NCBI GenBank assembly: GCA_021613335.1
Contig: JAJTWR010000278.1
Span: forward strand, 1,195,501-1,259,500
Source: Whitmania pigra
Lineage: Eukaryota > Annelida > Clitellata > Hirudinida > Haemopidae
Reading direction: 5' to 3'
DNA: 64,000 nucleotides
The notes under the pieces were generated by a model, which made no database searches, was not told the DNA's origin, and saw nothing but the letters and a program-made list of their open reading frames with translations. The translations under genes were made by a program, and so were the position numbers. Positions 33,701 through 45,300 of this stretch are shown here, in pieces. Numbering within the stretch: position 1 is the stretch's first letter; the number at the start of each line of letters is the position of its first letter.

Positions 33701-36700
33701 TTTATGTAATTATTTCAAATACATTAGATGATGTTGTTTATCCAAATATCAATGATTTGAATGCCTTTAAAATTGTGTTGGATGATGCAACCATATCATC
33801 CAGAAATTATAAAATAAATAAAGTTTGCAGAAATTTCTTAAAATCAAAATTCTAAGATGGTTGATGCTCCGAAATCTTTGTAAAAAAAGGCCACTAATTT
33901 CAATATTTCAATTTATAAATGTTTTAGGATGGCTCCAGAGGTTGCTGCTGTTGAGCGAAAAGGAGGTTATGATCAGTTGTGTGACATCTGGGCAGTTGGT
34001 ATTACATGCATAGAATTTGCTGAGCTTCAACCTCCAATGTTTGATCTGCATCCAATGAGGTTTAAATATACAAATTTCAAATTCTCACCAACTTTGCATT
34101 AATTCCTGTCAGTACTAATTTAATTGAACTTTAATTTAAGAGCTTCTTTAATTGGAATGCAGGGCTCTATTTTTGATGTCAAAGAGTAGTTTTAAGCCCC
34201 CAACTCTCCAAGATAAGACTAGATGGTCAGTGTTTTAAATCTCTTCAATCAATCACAAGCTTGATACATTAATTGATATTCCTAAGGTCAACAAACTTTC
34301 AGAGTTTCATTAGATATGCTTTAACAAAAAATCCAAGAAAAAGACCTACTGCAGATAAGTTATTAGAAGTATGTATTATTTAGTAGTTATAATAATATGG
34401 AAGGTGTTAATAAGGGCAAGGTCGATTAATAATAAACTTGTTAAATATTAGCATTACCTGATGCTTCATACTTTAATCTGTAATGCTTTTCACAAATGTC
34501 AATAATGCTAAGGTATTACAAAGGAGTGGCGATTTAGGTTATATATGTTGTCATCATCATCATCTTTGGATCAGTATGCTTTCCAAACACTGCCATTTGT
34601 GAATAGTCAAACTTGACAGAGAAGGATTTGTGGATGCTTAAATAATAATAATATTTAATTTTTAAGGTGCCATGGCATAGCAACAGGGGCTAAGTCTTAA
34701 GCAAATTATATAATTTGGAGAGTTTGTTTTATTATTCTTTCTTTATTGTTTTCAGCACACGTTTGTTTGTGGTGATATGACAGAGCAAATAATGAAGGAT
34801 TTAATGGACCAAGCTTATAATTCAAATCATTCAATGCCTCCATTGGCTATTGTTGATGGTACAGACATTGAAGAGGAGGAGGTTGTTATAGTTATAATGA
34901 TATTGCTTGTATAATTTGAAGGCTTATTTTTAAAACTTTGACTGCACTTAATATATTATTATTTTAATTTAATAATTTTGTGATAGTTTTCTTAGCTTGC
35001 AATTTTTGCTTAATTGTCTTGACTGTCTCCTTAAATATTTTCCAGTTGAATTTAATCAACATCCCCCATAGGATTCCATCTTCCAGAACCAACAAAAACC
35101 CTTCTGAAGGAAATTTTCCGCATAAAAGTCTAACAAGATTTTTCTATTGATTCTCAATGAATATTCAAATGATTATTAATAGTTGTTTGTTTTCCAGAAG
35201 ACAGATTAAACAATTTACCTAAATTTGCTCCTGATCCCCATCTAGATCAGGTGATTTTTGGTTAATCTGCTAAGTTACAAGGCTTTTTTCAACTTTTTAC
35301 AAAGTTATTTATTCAACCAGTCTTCAAAAGTTTCACTCACTGAAGAAGTATTTCGAAGTCTTGGTTTCATTGATTCTACTGTTAGTGGCAGCTTCTAAAT
35401 AACATTAAACATCTTAAATGAATCATAACATAGGGTTAACATGTTGGATACAATGTTACTATGAGATTTATTTCAATTTTCACAATATTAGTTTGTGTTG
35501 AAGTGTCCTAGTCAGAATCTTGCTGGGTTTGCATAACTCATTCATCGGTTTCTTCTTTGCCTATGTGCAGCCTCCTTTCCTCTTGAACATGTGTTTCAAT
35601 GGACATTTTGTAGCTTTATGCACCTGTAATATTTATGTGACAAAATATTTTCCTACAAACATTTCATGGGTTTAAAACATTTCAAATAGAATATTCCTAG
35701 AATTATAGAATTTCAGAATAAGTTATAATTTAAATCAGAACACTTTATAATTATTGACATAATATGTATCATAAACCATTTCAGTTCTACATTTCATTAT
35801 TTTATGAATTAGTCAGTGTGATTCTCATGACAGAATTTTGTATTGGCAAAAGTTCTACTCATGTTATTAAAAGTAAACATTTTTATGAATACATGATGAA
35901 CTTCATGAGTTTACAAGTAAGTTTTGATGCACTTTAGTACAACCAGTCTACCTCAGCACTGACCAATGCAGGCAATGGTCAAGACAAGGCACAGGAGGTT
36001 CAAAAAAGTAAAGCATTCAAGCACTATCTGGTTGGTGATCCTCCTCATTCAGCTGAGACTTTAAAAACAAAAGAGACTTCTATTGTCAACTCCTGCAAAC
36101 CTTCTGATTCCATGCCTTTTCCTGTGAGTGACCTCACATATCTTCAGTTGTATGGATATAGTTATGTTATATGGATATGTTATAGGATAAAGAATCGAAT
36201 GAATGAACCAAACACTGAATTGTAGTTCATTTTCAATTACATGTTATTTCAAGTGCTAACTTTGTGTATTTATTTTGTTGAATTGTTACATTAATCTTAA
36301 AAATTGTTTTTTGAATTTATGCTTTTATTTACTTATAATCATTTCACTACTTTTAAGAGAAGTTCTTGCAATGGCCTCCCCCCAACTCCAAAAGTTCATG
36401 TTGGTATATGAGATGTTTTCATCATGACAAAATTAAAATTAAATGTATCTATTCCTTTAGATTAATTAAAGATTTCAAATTACCAAAATCATGGTCATGA
36501 AAATATTTTTAATATTACATTTATGTATTTGCCAGCATAGGAGTGCGGTTTAGTTATTTGATAGATTATGTTAAAAGTTTTTGAGATAGCTTCTGTAATT
36601 ACTCAATGTAAGTATTATTTAAACTTTGCTTGACTCTAGATGGGAGCCTGTTTTTCCAAAGTTTTCAATGGATGTCCATTGTACATCAATTGTACTAGTA

Positions 36701-39700
36701 GTTGGATAAATCCTTACACCAAAGGTCATTTGTATTTATAAATATTTTTAATTTTGACATAATTTGCTAAATAACTAATTCTGTTATTATATGTTACATC
36801 TTATCAACAGATCAGCATATACTGATTGGATCCAACAGTGGTATATACACACTGAATCTAAATGAAATCCATGAAAACACCATGGAGTTGGCAAGTTCAT
36901 ATGCCCATTAGTCGGGAACATCAATAAATAACTAACTTGGTTATTCATACTTGCAAAGCCTACACACACTACATTCATAAAGTGATGCAAGATGTGTTTA
37001 AAAGTTGATTTATGTTGCTATTTGAGACGTATTAGTTGTTTTGACATTTAAGCTACACTATTGAAGCTTATGTACGTATATGTTATCAAGTTTTTACTTA
37101 TCAAATCTTATTAATTAAAATGTTATGTTCCAGCTTCATGCTAGAGCATGTTCATGGATGTATGTTGTAAAGGATGTTCTTATGTCACTTTCTGGTGAGT
37201 GATTTTAGTTTTAAAATTTCATCTAAGTGATTTGGCAAAAATAATCATGACATTTTTTATTGGATTTTAATGACTAATTTTTAAAATACCTCCTAGGCAA
37301 GACTCCAGCTCTTTACCGACATGATCTTGCAAATCTTCATTCTAGGGGGACTCACAGATTTGCAATGAATATGATAGCTGGAAGATTCATCCCAAGGTAG
37401 AAGAAATTTGTCTGTTTTATTTCATTGAACAGGATTGAACATTGTTATAATGTAAATTATTACAATAACAGAAAATTTGCTGTAACCATGAAGGTGCCTG
37501 AAACAAAAGGTTGTCTTAAGTGCTGCGCTGGGAAAGTAAAAGAACAAAAGTTTCTGTGTGCTGCACTCCCCTCAGGAATCCTTCTGATGCAATGGTTTGA
37601 CCCACTCAACAAGTTTATGCATCTCAGAGTTGGTATTTATTTGCTTAAAAAGTTGCTTTACTAATTTAATTAATTTAAATTTGTTAAAATACCATTTCAA
37701 ACTAAGATATTGTCAGCTTAAGTTTACAAATTTCAAGGCTATCTGCTTCAATGTGCTGGGGAGGCAGTTCTTATTATATTTGAGAAGTATGAATGCGTGC
37801 AGTGAATTTGAGGAGGCATGATATTTTGGAAATTGAAAAATGCTTACTAATGCAAAGTAAATGAACAAAAAAAATAAAAATAAATGTATGCAATTAATGA
37901 AAATTAGGGCTGAGTCTATATCAAAATTTGTTTTCATTAAATATACTTTTCATTTTAAATCCACTATCTAATGTTTTATATCATTGCTAAATAGTATCTC
38001 AAAATTACATTTTATAGCATTACCTGATCTTACTTTTTCATGTTTATGATTACAATATAATGTCTCATATATTTTCATTTGGGAGATTGCTTTTTCAATA
38101 TTTTACAAGTCAAGTTAATGAATAGACCAAGGAGTTTTATGCAAACATTATTTTATCCCAGCAATTTGACTATCCCACATTTAAAGAGTTGAAGCTTCTA
38201 GAAATGTTCTCCTTACCAGAATTTGATTGTCCACTTCTGTGCACAGGAGTGAGGAGAAGGTACATGCATTATGTTTGCCCATTGGGGCCCTTCCTTTTCT
38301 AATGTCACTAATCATTCCTTTTAGTCCAGATAATCAACTTGAGTTTGATCTTATAAACTTAAATTCAAGCTCAAATTGGTTTGTGAAGCCCGAGTCTAGT
38401 GAGTATTTTATCCAGGAATAATTTTCAACTTTCTAAAAAAATAGTAAATGATTTATCCATAATGTTGTGGAAACAAATTTACATCAATTAAATTTGATTT
38501 CCCAGCTACTAAAATTCATCAACTTATTTTCAGCTAATGAAATGATCAATTCATCTTGTGTGACTCAGCATGACAAGGATACAATAGTTGTAACTGCTGA
38601 AAGTTATTAGCATTCTTTTATTAAATATTTTCAGTCCTTTCATGCCACCTATTAAATAAATTTTTACTCAAATAGATGTTGTCTACCTAACAAGCTTTGA
38701 TGGGTTGATCAAATCAAGTATCATCTTTGATTTCTCCATTCAATCAATTGGTAAGACATGGCAAATATTGAATGACATGTTTTTGACTTAAACATCCTAT
38801 TTTTAGTTGTTCTCCAAGACAGCATACTTGCATTCCACAGGCATGGTATGCAAGGAAAAAGTTTTAAGTCTAAAGAGGTTTGTCCATTAGTGTTTGGCAG
38901 TGGCAATGCTTATTACTATATAAGATATGAATAAGATATCTATACATAGACCGTGGAACCCACTTGTCTCGACCTCGGTTAACTCACCAACCCTATGCTT
39001 TACAAAGATGTTCACCAAGTCTGTTTTTGAAGTGGAACTGCCAAATTCTTAGCATCTCATCGGTTATGTCAATATCTTTATGTCGCTGAACCCTAGTATC
39101 TCAAGCACAACAGAGCAGAGGTTTTCAACCTTTTTTATGCTGTGGACCCCACAGACATTCTAAGCTCGGGTGGCCATAGCCCAAGGCGCCCTAGCCTCAA
39201 CTTTTCGTACTTCAAGTTGGGCCGGAATATGTCTTATTAAGTTTGCGGATGCAATCTACTTAAATTCTGCTAAATGGTAGGCCTAGCCTAAGTTATGTAA
39301 AACATAACAGTTATGTAAAACAGTTTTACAACATGTAAAAGTCATTTCACACAGAAATAACTATCTATTCGAAAAATGAAACAATCACATAGTTCCGTTA
39401 CACAGTTTTATTTTCAGTGGGAAGGCTGTGCCTGTTTTGCACTACATAGTTTACATATGGTGGTATGCGTGATAAACATATGCCTTTTTCATGTTCAATG
39501 TCCAGTCTGTACCTGTACTTGGTCTTTATCGCAGTAACAGCAGAGAATGCAGTTTCACACAAGTACATCGTAGAAAATGGTAGTAGGACATTGATGGCTT
39601 TGGCTGACAGCAGAGAGTACTCCTGGAAACATGCTAGCCAGAACGACAACAGTGGCAGTCTGCTGAATTCGGCCAATTGTTCTTGTTCGAGATCAGCTAA

Positions 39701-41722
39701 ATCGGTTAGCTCGCATTCAAAGGGATTTCAAATCCAATCAAATGCACTGACATTGTTGCCGCCGAAATACTGATCTTTACTGAAAGTAATGCGACAGCTG
39801 CTGTAGGTGGTTCAAAATGATGCCTGTCGAAATATTGTCCACTGTAAGAAAGTCAGCCAGCAACAGAAACATATCATAGGTGCCTTCTTCACATCTTCCC
39901 CTCCATATGCGAAGTTTCTTCCAGAAGGCATCAACTTTGTCATGCGTTTTCAGAACGTTTGTCAGGTCCTTGCAATGACAGATTTAGACTGTTAAAAATG
40001 TCTGCAAGATAAGCTAGTCTGGCAACCCATGTCTCGTCTGTAAAGAAGTGTGCCATCGATTCGTTATGCTGGTTTAGAAAAATGAGCAGCTCGTAATTCA
40101 TAAACACGCTAAACAATGCGACCTCGTGATAGCCAACGGACTTCTGTGTGTAGCAACAAATGCTTGTGTTTGGCTTCTAGTATAAATCGACTACTATAAT
40201 AAATACAAATCTTATCAAGTATTTTGAATTGTTTACTAACATTTTAAAAAGTATTTGTCACATGACAACAGAACAATCAGCATAATGGGTTCATCGCATG
40301 AATTTCGCACCGTTTCATTGATGCGTTAGTGAAAAAATTCAAAAATTTCAATTCTGCACATTGTTCTCTGTGCCTAAAACATCGGCATAGCTAGTATTTT
40401 TTGTTTAGCTAAAAGGTAATCAACCAAGCCAAGCAATACTTTATAAAAGAATACTTTCCTTGACTTGCCCATGGACCCCTTTGAAGCTCTTCTCAGACCA
40501 GGTTGAAAACCTCTGCAGTAGAGGTCTGAATTCGCCACTTTAGATCAGTTATCTGGATCCCTGTGACAAATTGCCTACTTTGAAGCGGAACCGCCAAATT
40601 ACCACTTAGCATTTTCTCATCAGTTATGTTGCCAGACCCAATTATTATACAACTATTCTGTTTATTTTTGCATTCTAAAAGTGCCTGGAGGTGTTAAAAT
40701 AAAACTTGACAATCAATCAATAGAGAAAAAGTATGAAATCATATTGCGGCTAGAACAAGGAACAAAACTGGAAGACCTTTGTCACCAGCATGGCATTCCA
40801 GCAAACACCATTTCAGAAAGGAAAAAGAAGGCCAACGTGATTAAGCAAATGTACAAGAAGTCTGTCTGATCCAGCAAGAAAAAAAACTTGTGGCTGAGCA
40901 AATTTGCGACCAACAAAACTTCCCGTCACTGGAGAAAATCTTTGAGAAAATGCACCTCCTAGACATAAAGAAAACATAAACATAAAGAAATTTCAAGCAC
41001 TTGTTGATGGAGCTGCCATCTTGATTTTTGGTCATCTTAATGCTTTTTGGCAAACCCCTAGGCCAGCAACATAACTGGGTTGGGCTGTAGATATATTTAT
41101 TTTTCAGATCATTTGGTAATAAGTTTTCATAAAGACATGCTTTATTAAATATGACAGCCATTTCTTGTTGCAACATTTTTTAGCTAGTCTTTCTAGTTTC
41201 CCCCATTTTGATTCAAAATTACTTACTAGACACTGTAACCTTTTAACCTAATATATTTATATATCAAAATGTTATCTAGATACCCAGAGATTCGGGCTGA
41301 TGCTTTGGCGTAGCTCTTTTAGGAGTTCAATTCCTAGCTTGTTCATGGGAATTTTTATCAAGTTGTTGTTTAATGTTTGCTTGTAATAACTAAATGGATT
41401 TCTCTAGTCCTATGAGGTGCATTTTCTCAAAGTTAATCCCAGAAAATTCTTTAATGTTGATGACATAATTTATATTGCGGAAATGTTTGACATATAAATT
41501 AAAACATTTTGCAGATCACCCAGGATGTATCTGAACCAACCAAAGTATTCAGGGTCCTTGGCAGAGATAGGTGAGTATACAATTTTACCTGTTGTTGCCA
41601 GTAATCGGTTGTACCTTCTGTTTGTTTGCTGCTTCAGCGTGATTGTTCTGGAAAGTATCTCCACTGAAAACCCTGAGGAAGCCAATCTATGTGTGGTCAC
41701 AGGACATGAAAATACATTTTAA
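27800..41722 (+). CDS. MAP4K3: MAP4K3/MAP4K5-type STE20 (GCK-I) kinase with citron-homology domain
   Basis: 27 exons join in phase to 772 residues: 27800-27907, 27986-28043, 28106-28196, 28290-28354, 31622-31725, 31797-31839, 33284-33356, 33928-34059, 34163-34225, 34287-34368, 34756-34881, 35046-35127, 35198-35250, 35938-36123, 36358-36399, 36640-36724, 36811-36890, 37134-37194, 37297-37396, 37472-37628, 38162-38259, 38325-38398, 38534-38602, 38676-38750, 38807-38877, 41515-41570, 41638-41722. Kinase landmarks: GSGTYGDV (27-34), catalytic K49, HRD 138-140, DFG 158-160, GTPYWMAPE ending at 185. A short variable linker with an [10 protein letters not shown] proline motif leads to the CNH domain (about 437-772), ending in GHENTF. 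This family activates JNK signalling and, for MAP4K3, amino-acid input to mTORC1. MAP4K3 and MAP4K5 are vertebrate paralogues, so this may be the single ancestor of both. Linker exons 11-14 are least certain. Intron 17 has a GC donor. Confidence 0.92.
28498..28679 (-). repeat. LTR (3-prime copy) of the Ty3/gypsy element
   Basis: Starts AGTTATATCTCTGAGATCCCGA and ends CTCACCACAACA. Matches 30942-31126 nearly base for base. The terminal TG has mutated to AG. The GTATG target duplicate lies just outside. Confidence 0.88.
29310..30635 (-). mobile_element. hAT element (CAGTGATGGGC family) nested in the Ty3/gypsy gag
   Basis: CAGTGATGGGCAAAAATCAAATCG at the left and ...TTTATTTTGCCCATCACTG at the right form terminal inverted repeats. 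The 8-bp target GTTCGCAT is duplicated exactly at 29302-29309 and 30636-30643. Inside, a 224-codon minus-strand transposase frame (30212-29538) has ASTDLWNSR (first catalytic aspartate in a hAT-like STDLW context), FVTDNARNM (second aspartate) and [12 protein letters not shown]. The C-terminal dimerisation part is missing, so it is a truncated ZBED-type transposase. Related fragments: 2826-3000, 25975-26361, 53215-53375. Confidence 0.9.
30942..31126 (-). repeat. LTR (5-prime copy) of the Ty3/gypsy element
   Basis: TGTTATATCTCTGAGATCCCGA...CTCACCACAACA: an intact TG...CA pair, followed by the GTATG target duplicate. It is in the minus orientation relative to the host gene. Confidence 0.88.
32107..32545 (+). 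mobile_element. Pogo/Tigger-like element fragment in MAP4K intron 6
   Basis: Begins AGTGGAACCCACTT...CCTCAGTTAACTCGCCAACC and contains GAAGTGGAACCGCCAAA. It ends with a decayed start of the transposase reading [15 protein letters not shown], stop. The matching, better preserved copy at 38950 reads [21 protein letters not shown]. The CENP-B-like helix-turn-helix region breaks off here. Confidence 0.7.
38950..40960 (+). mobile_element. Pogo/Tigger-like element in MAP4K intron 25, split by a hAT
   Basis: CCGTGGAACCCACTTGTCTCGACCTCGGTTAACTC at 38951 matches the 32107 copy. It continues to 39115, is interrupted by a hAT (39116-40515) and resumes at 40516. At 40681 a frame opens with residues resembling the CENP-B/Tigger DNA-binding domain ([25 protein letters not shown]). 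After a frameshift a [14 protein letters not shown] stretch follows, near 40880. The catalytic domain is not readable. The right end is unclear and placed approximately. Confidence 0.7.
39116..40515 (-). mobile_element. hAT element nested in the pogo-like element
   Basis: Perfect 15-bp terminal inverted repeats CAGAGGTTTTCAACC (39116-39130) and GGTTGAAAACCTCTG (40501-40515). Flanking 8-mers CAACAGAG and CAGTAGAG agree at 6 of 8. A minus-strand frame at 39676-39398 is a hAT C-terminal region ([20 protein letters not shown]... the dimerisation helix, ZBED5/SCAND3-like). Further decayed transposase sequence lies at 39700-40200. The catalytic core is broken. Confidence 0.85.
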
Positions 41723-42077
41723 TTATTTGTTCACTTTGCTTCACTAATCATTGTTAAAGTCTACCAAGAGCAAATTAAGTTACATGTATTTATTTATCCT
41801 GCTACCGCATTGATGGACATGATGCGATCACAATGAGACAATTTCGTCTTCTCAAGATTTGCTTCATTATTTCATGATTTTTTTGCCTTCATTCCCTAAT
41901 TGACGGTCTATGAGCGTCATCATCATCATCATGAGAGCTCTTGTGCCATATTGCCCTACGTCATTCAACTGACTTTATTTTTATTAGATCATCTCTTTGA
42001 TGTTCTGGTGGTTAATTACTTTTGGTGCATCAAAATCAGATGGAAGAAGTGACATAACTTAAACATTTCATTGCAAC

Positions 42078-42105
42078 TTTATTAATGTTTAGTTCAAAAA
42101 ATAAA
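42078..42105. terminator. Back-to-back polyadenylation signals of convergent genes
   Basis: The first AATAAA after the kinase stop is at 42100-42105 (plus). The first minus-strand AATAAA after the acyltransferase stop is at 42083-42078. The two are convergent and overlap in reach, so the mature transcripts would share a few tens of bases in opposite orientation. Use of these signals is inferred from position. Confidence 0.45.
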
Positions 42106-42349
42106 TTGGTCTTTCATAAATCAGGATTATGTCTTTAGATTTGAATTGAAAATAAAACACAAAGTGCTAGCCAAAACAATGCATTGACACAGTGAATGAA
42201 TTGCTGAGCTGGTGCTCATTAGATATCTATTGTACAGATAATCATTTGGGTGAAGGTGAACCAAGTCTCTCTGATATATAGAAATGTCTCATTCTTCTTG
42301 CCAAATTTACTGCATAGATAATCGTTTGGTTGGAGGTGGTCATCATCAT

Positions 42350-45300
42350 CTATTTAATACATAGATGATCCTCTTTTTTCATACCAAACTGCATTTTGTA
42401 ACTTTCAAAAAGTTTGACTAGGCATTCAACATACTTTTTGTGCCATAGTTCAACCTGCTGGAATGAAATTAAGAAAATATGTCATGAATGAGTGATAATT
42501 TTGGGAACTTACATCCTCATATCTTGGCTCATCAACATTGTCCACATCAAGAGGCTCACCAACTGAAAACAATTTTTTACTAAATATAGTGAGTGAGTTC
42601 AGTATTTCTGTTCATCTCACATTCATCAATAAGAAATTTGAACTTAACTATCAAATAAAAAAGGATTTGTTTGTAATTGAGATAAACAGTGAAGGGCATT
42701 AACTAAAATTTTATGGTTAAACTTTAACTAAATTTTGACTAAATAATTTTAGTTAAACTGTTAATTACCAGTGTTGTAGAAAGTATTGCACTTAGTTTCT
42801 TAAGTAAAAGTACAAGTAATACCTCAACAATTTATTTAAGTTAAGGTAGAAGTGTTAAAAGATATTTTTAAGTAAAGCATTTAAAAGTTATTTTAAAAGT
42901 AAAAATCAAAAGCACTGATGCCTCCTTTGTTGTCATCATACATAATTCCATCCTGCTTAAATGTCCATATGCATTAATTGTTAAAAATATCAGTAAAACT
43001 GCCTGTAGGGACTGTTTAGTATTGCAGCAAAAAATGACCTTATGAGTGCTTTTGCCCTACATCAAGGTGTCTGCATTAAACCATAGGAAACAGTAAACTC
43101 ATACAAATTGATAAATAAAAGATAATTTATTACATTTGTAGATGAAATTTAAGAAGAAAATACTCAGCTGTTACAATGTATTAAAAAAACATTTGATAAT
43201 AGTTTGATTCTTTCTGTGTCCCTTAATTTTGCATTCCAGATCTTGCTGATTTAGTGGTGCACCAAGGGGGTGCGGCAGGGGCAGTCCGCCCCAGGCGGCA
43301 AGTGCCAATAAGCAGCATTTTGAGGGGTACACAAAAAAAAATAGAAAAAACGACCACCCTTCTCCTCAGTTTTTCTCCTTTTACTGTGTCCATTGAAGTC
43401 AGATTTCAGCAAGTTCACGATCTTGCAAACAAATACTCCTTTCTCACAACATCAAATCTGCTTGATGATAATTATGGTTGGTGTAGTAGATGAGAAAAAA
43501 AGAGTTCTTTGCTGAAAGTAAGAGATTGTAGTATTTTGCAAAAGCTTCAGGAAACAATAAAATCGATGGTCCCTTTTAACTTTTGAGCTTAATAATACCC
43601 GCCTTGGGGATTCTGCCCCTAATATTGTGATCTTGCTGCATATCTTCCTAGCCCTGGCTATTAGCGCTGCCAGATGAGAGTGCTCATTCTCCAAACTTAA
43701 GTTAATAAAAAACTACCTTCGATGAGCTACAGGCAAATTTGATGGGTTCTTAATTTAGCATTGTTGTTAAGCGTCAAATTGCATTATAAAAAAATACCTT
43801 CTTGAAAAAACGTACCTAGACGCAGTTTTTCCCTCTACCCAGGTGTCCGTATTGGCAGTTTTTACTACACTAACAACAACTCCGCAGACAGCACGATTCG
43901 TGAAGTCAAGCCACTGCTCAGATCTGGAAGGAAATTCCGGGCGCAGAATGAGATCAATGAATCAGTTGTCGAGCTGATGTTCGAGGAAGTGAGAGGTCCT
44001 ACCCAGACGGACCGTCATGCAGTCAGATGGAACAACTTGCCAAAATGGTCCCAGGCGAGCTCATCAGTCAGAGCCGCAACGATTACCCAGGAAAGGAGGT
44101 GAAAAGTGGAACAAGACTGAGTCACAAGGGCAGTTCAGCAGTCACAGCAGGGTAAGTGGACGATGTGGCTGAGAGATGCAATGTTGTCGGGAGAAATGGG
44201 TCGACCACGGATTCGCAAAGCAACATGAACTGCGGTCCAAACCTCGGCCACGAAAAGGCCCGTGGTCAATTCCTGAAAATTTCTATCTCCGGCTGCTGCT
44301 ACAAATAAAATAAGGCCCAGTTTGCATATATTAAGTATGAAAAAGCCACTGATAGCTTTCATGACCACTGTAGGCAAACTGGGGTGGAAGCAATCGATAA
44401 CAAGGCCAATGAGGGCCTCGCATAGTCGAAGTTCACAGTGGCATGCAACATGAAGAAGCCATTGAGAGCTTTCACAGTCGCTTCAGTCTAGGCAGCAGTG
44501 AATGGCACAACAAGGCCAATGAGTGCCTCTCATAACCGGCAGTAAGAGTTGGGTCCAGAACGACAAAGCCGACAGATTACTGGACAATCCGGCTGATTAC
44601 TGGATGCCCCCCAAAAACGTAAGGAGATTTCAAGGGCCGAAACGTTTGAAGACGGGGGAAACTCTGCTGAGGATCCCTGTTGGAGCTCCAAGGCGAAGTA
44701 ACAAGAAAAAGAAACTAACAGTTTGTCATTAAGTAATAACATTCACACATGTAACATAAAGGAGCTTTTATTTATTTTTCTTCATTCCATGTATAATTAG
44801 AAAATACAGTCCCAAATGCTTGTTAACTTTCAACATAACCAAGTCCTCAAGCAGTTTATCACTCATTCTAATCCGATGGCTGCTCACTGAAAAGTCTTTC
44901 AACAGCCTCAGAACTTAGATCTGTAGCATTTTTAAATGCTTCAATAATTATAAGGAAAGCAAGAAGTTCATTAACTTATGATTCAGTCATTACGACAATT
45001 CCCAAATCTGATTGACAAGGGTTCACCTTTTCTAATCCAATTTCCTCAACTGTCCAGCATAGTATTCACTGCACCATCTAGTACTAGATGAGTGAATAAA
45101 GATTTTTTCCTGCATTCCACAGTGTCATTTGCCTTTGGGCTCCTACTTATGAAATCCATAACGCCTGCACTTTATCTCTCCTTGCTTCAAAAGCATCCAA
45201 GCTTTCAGCTTAATATAGTGCCACATTGCTTCTGGGGAAGTATTACTACTACTAACTTTTAGCTAACTAACTAGCTTCATTGTCATCTCATTCACATTGG

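Noticed and set aside
41918..41935. CATCATCATCAT tract as a functional element
   Set aside because: A short trinucleotide microsatellite; similar runs occur at 34550 and 42343 and nothing ties them to function.
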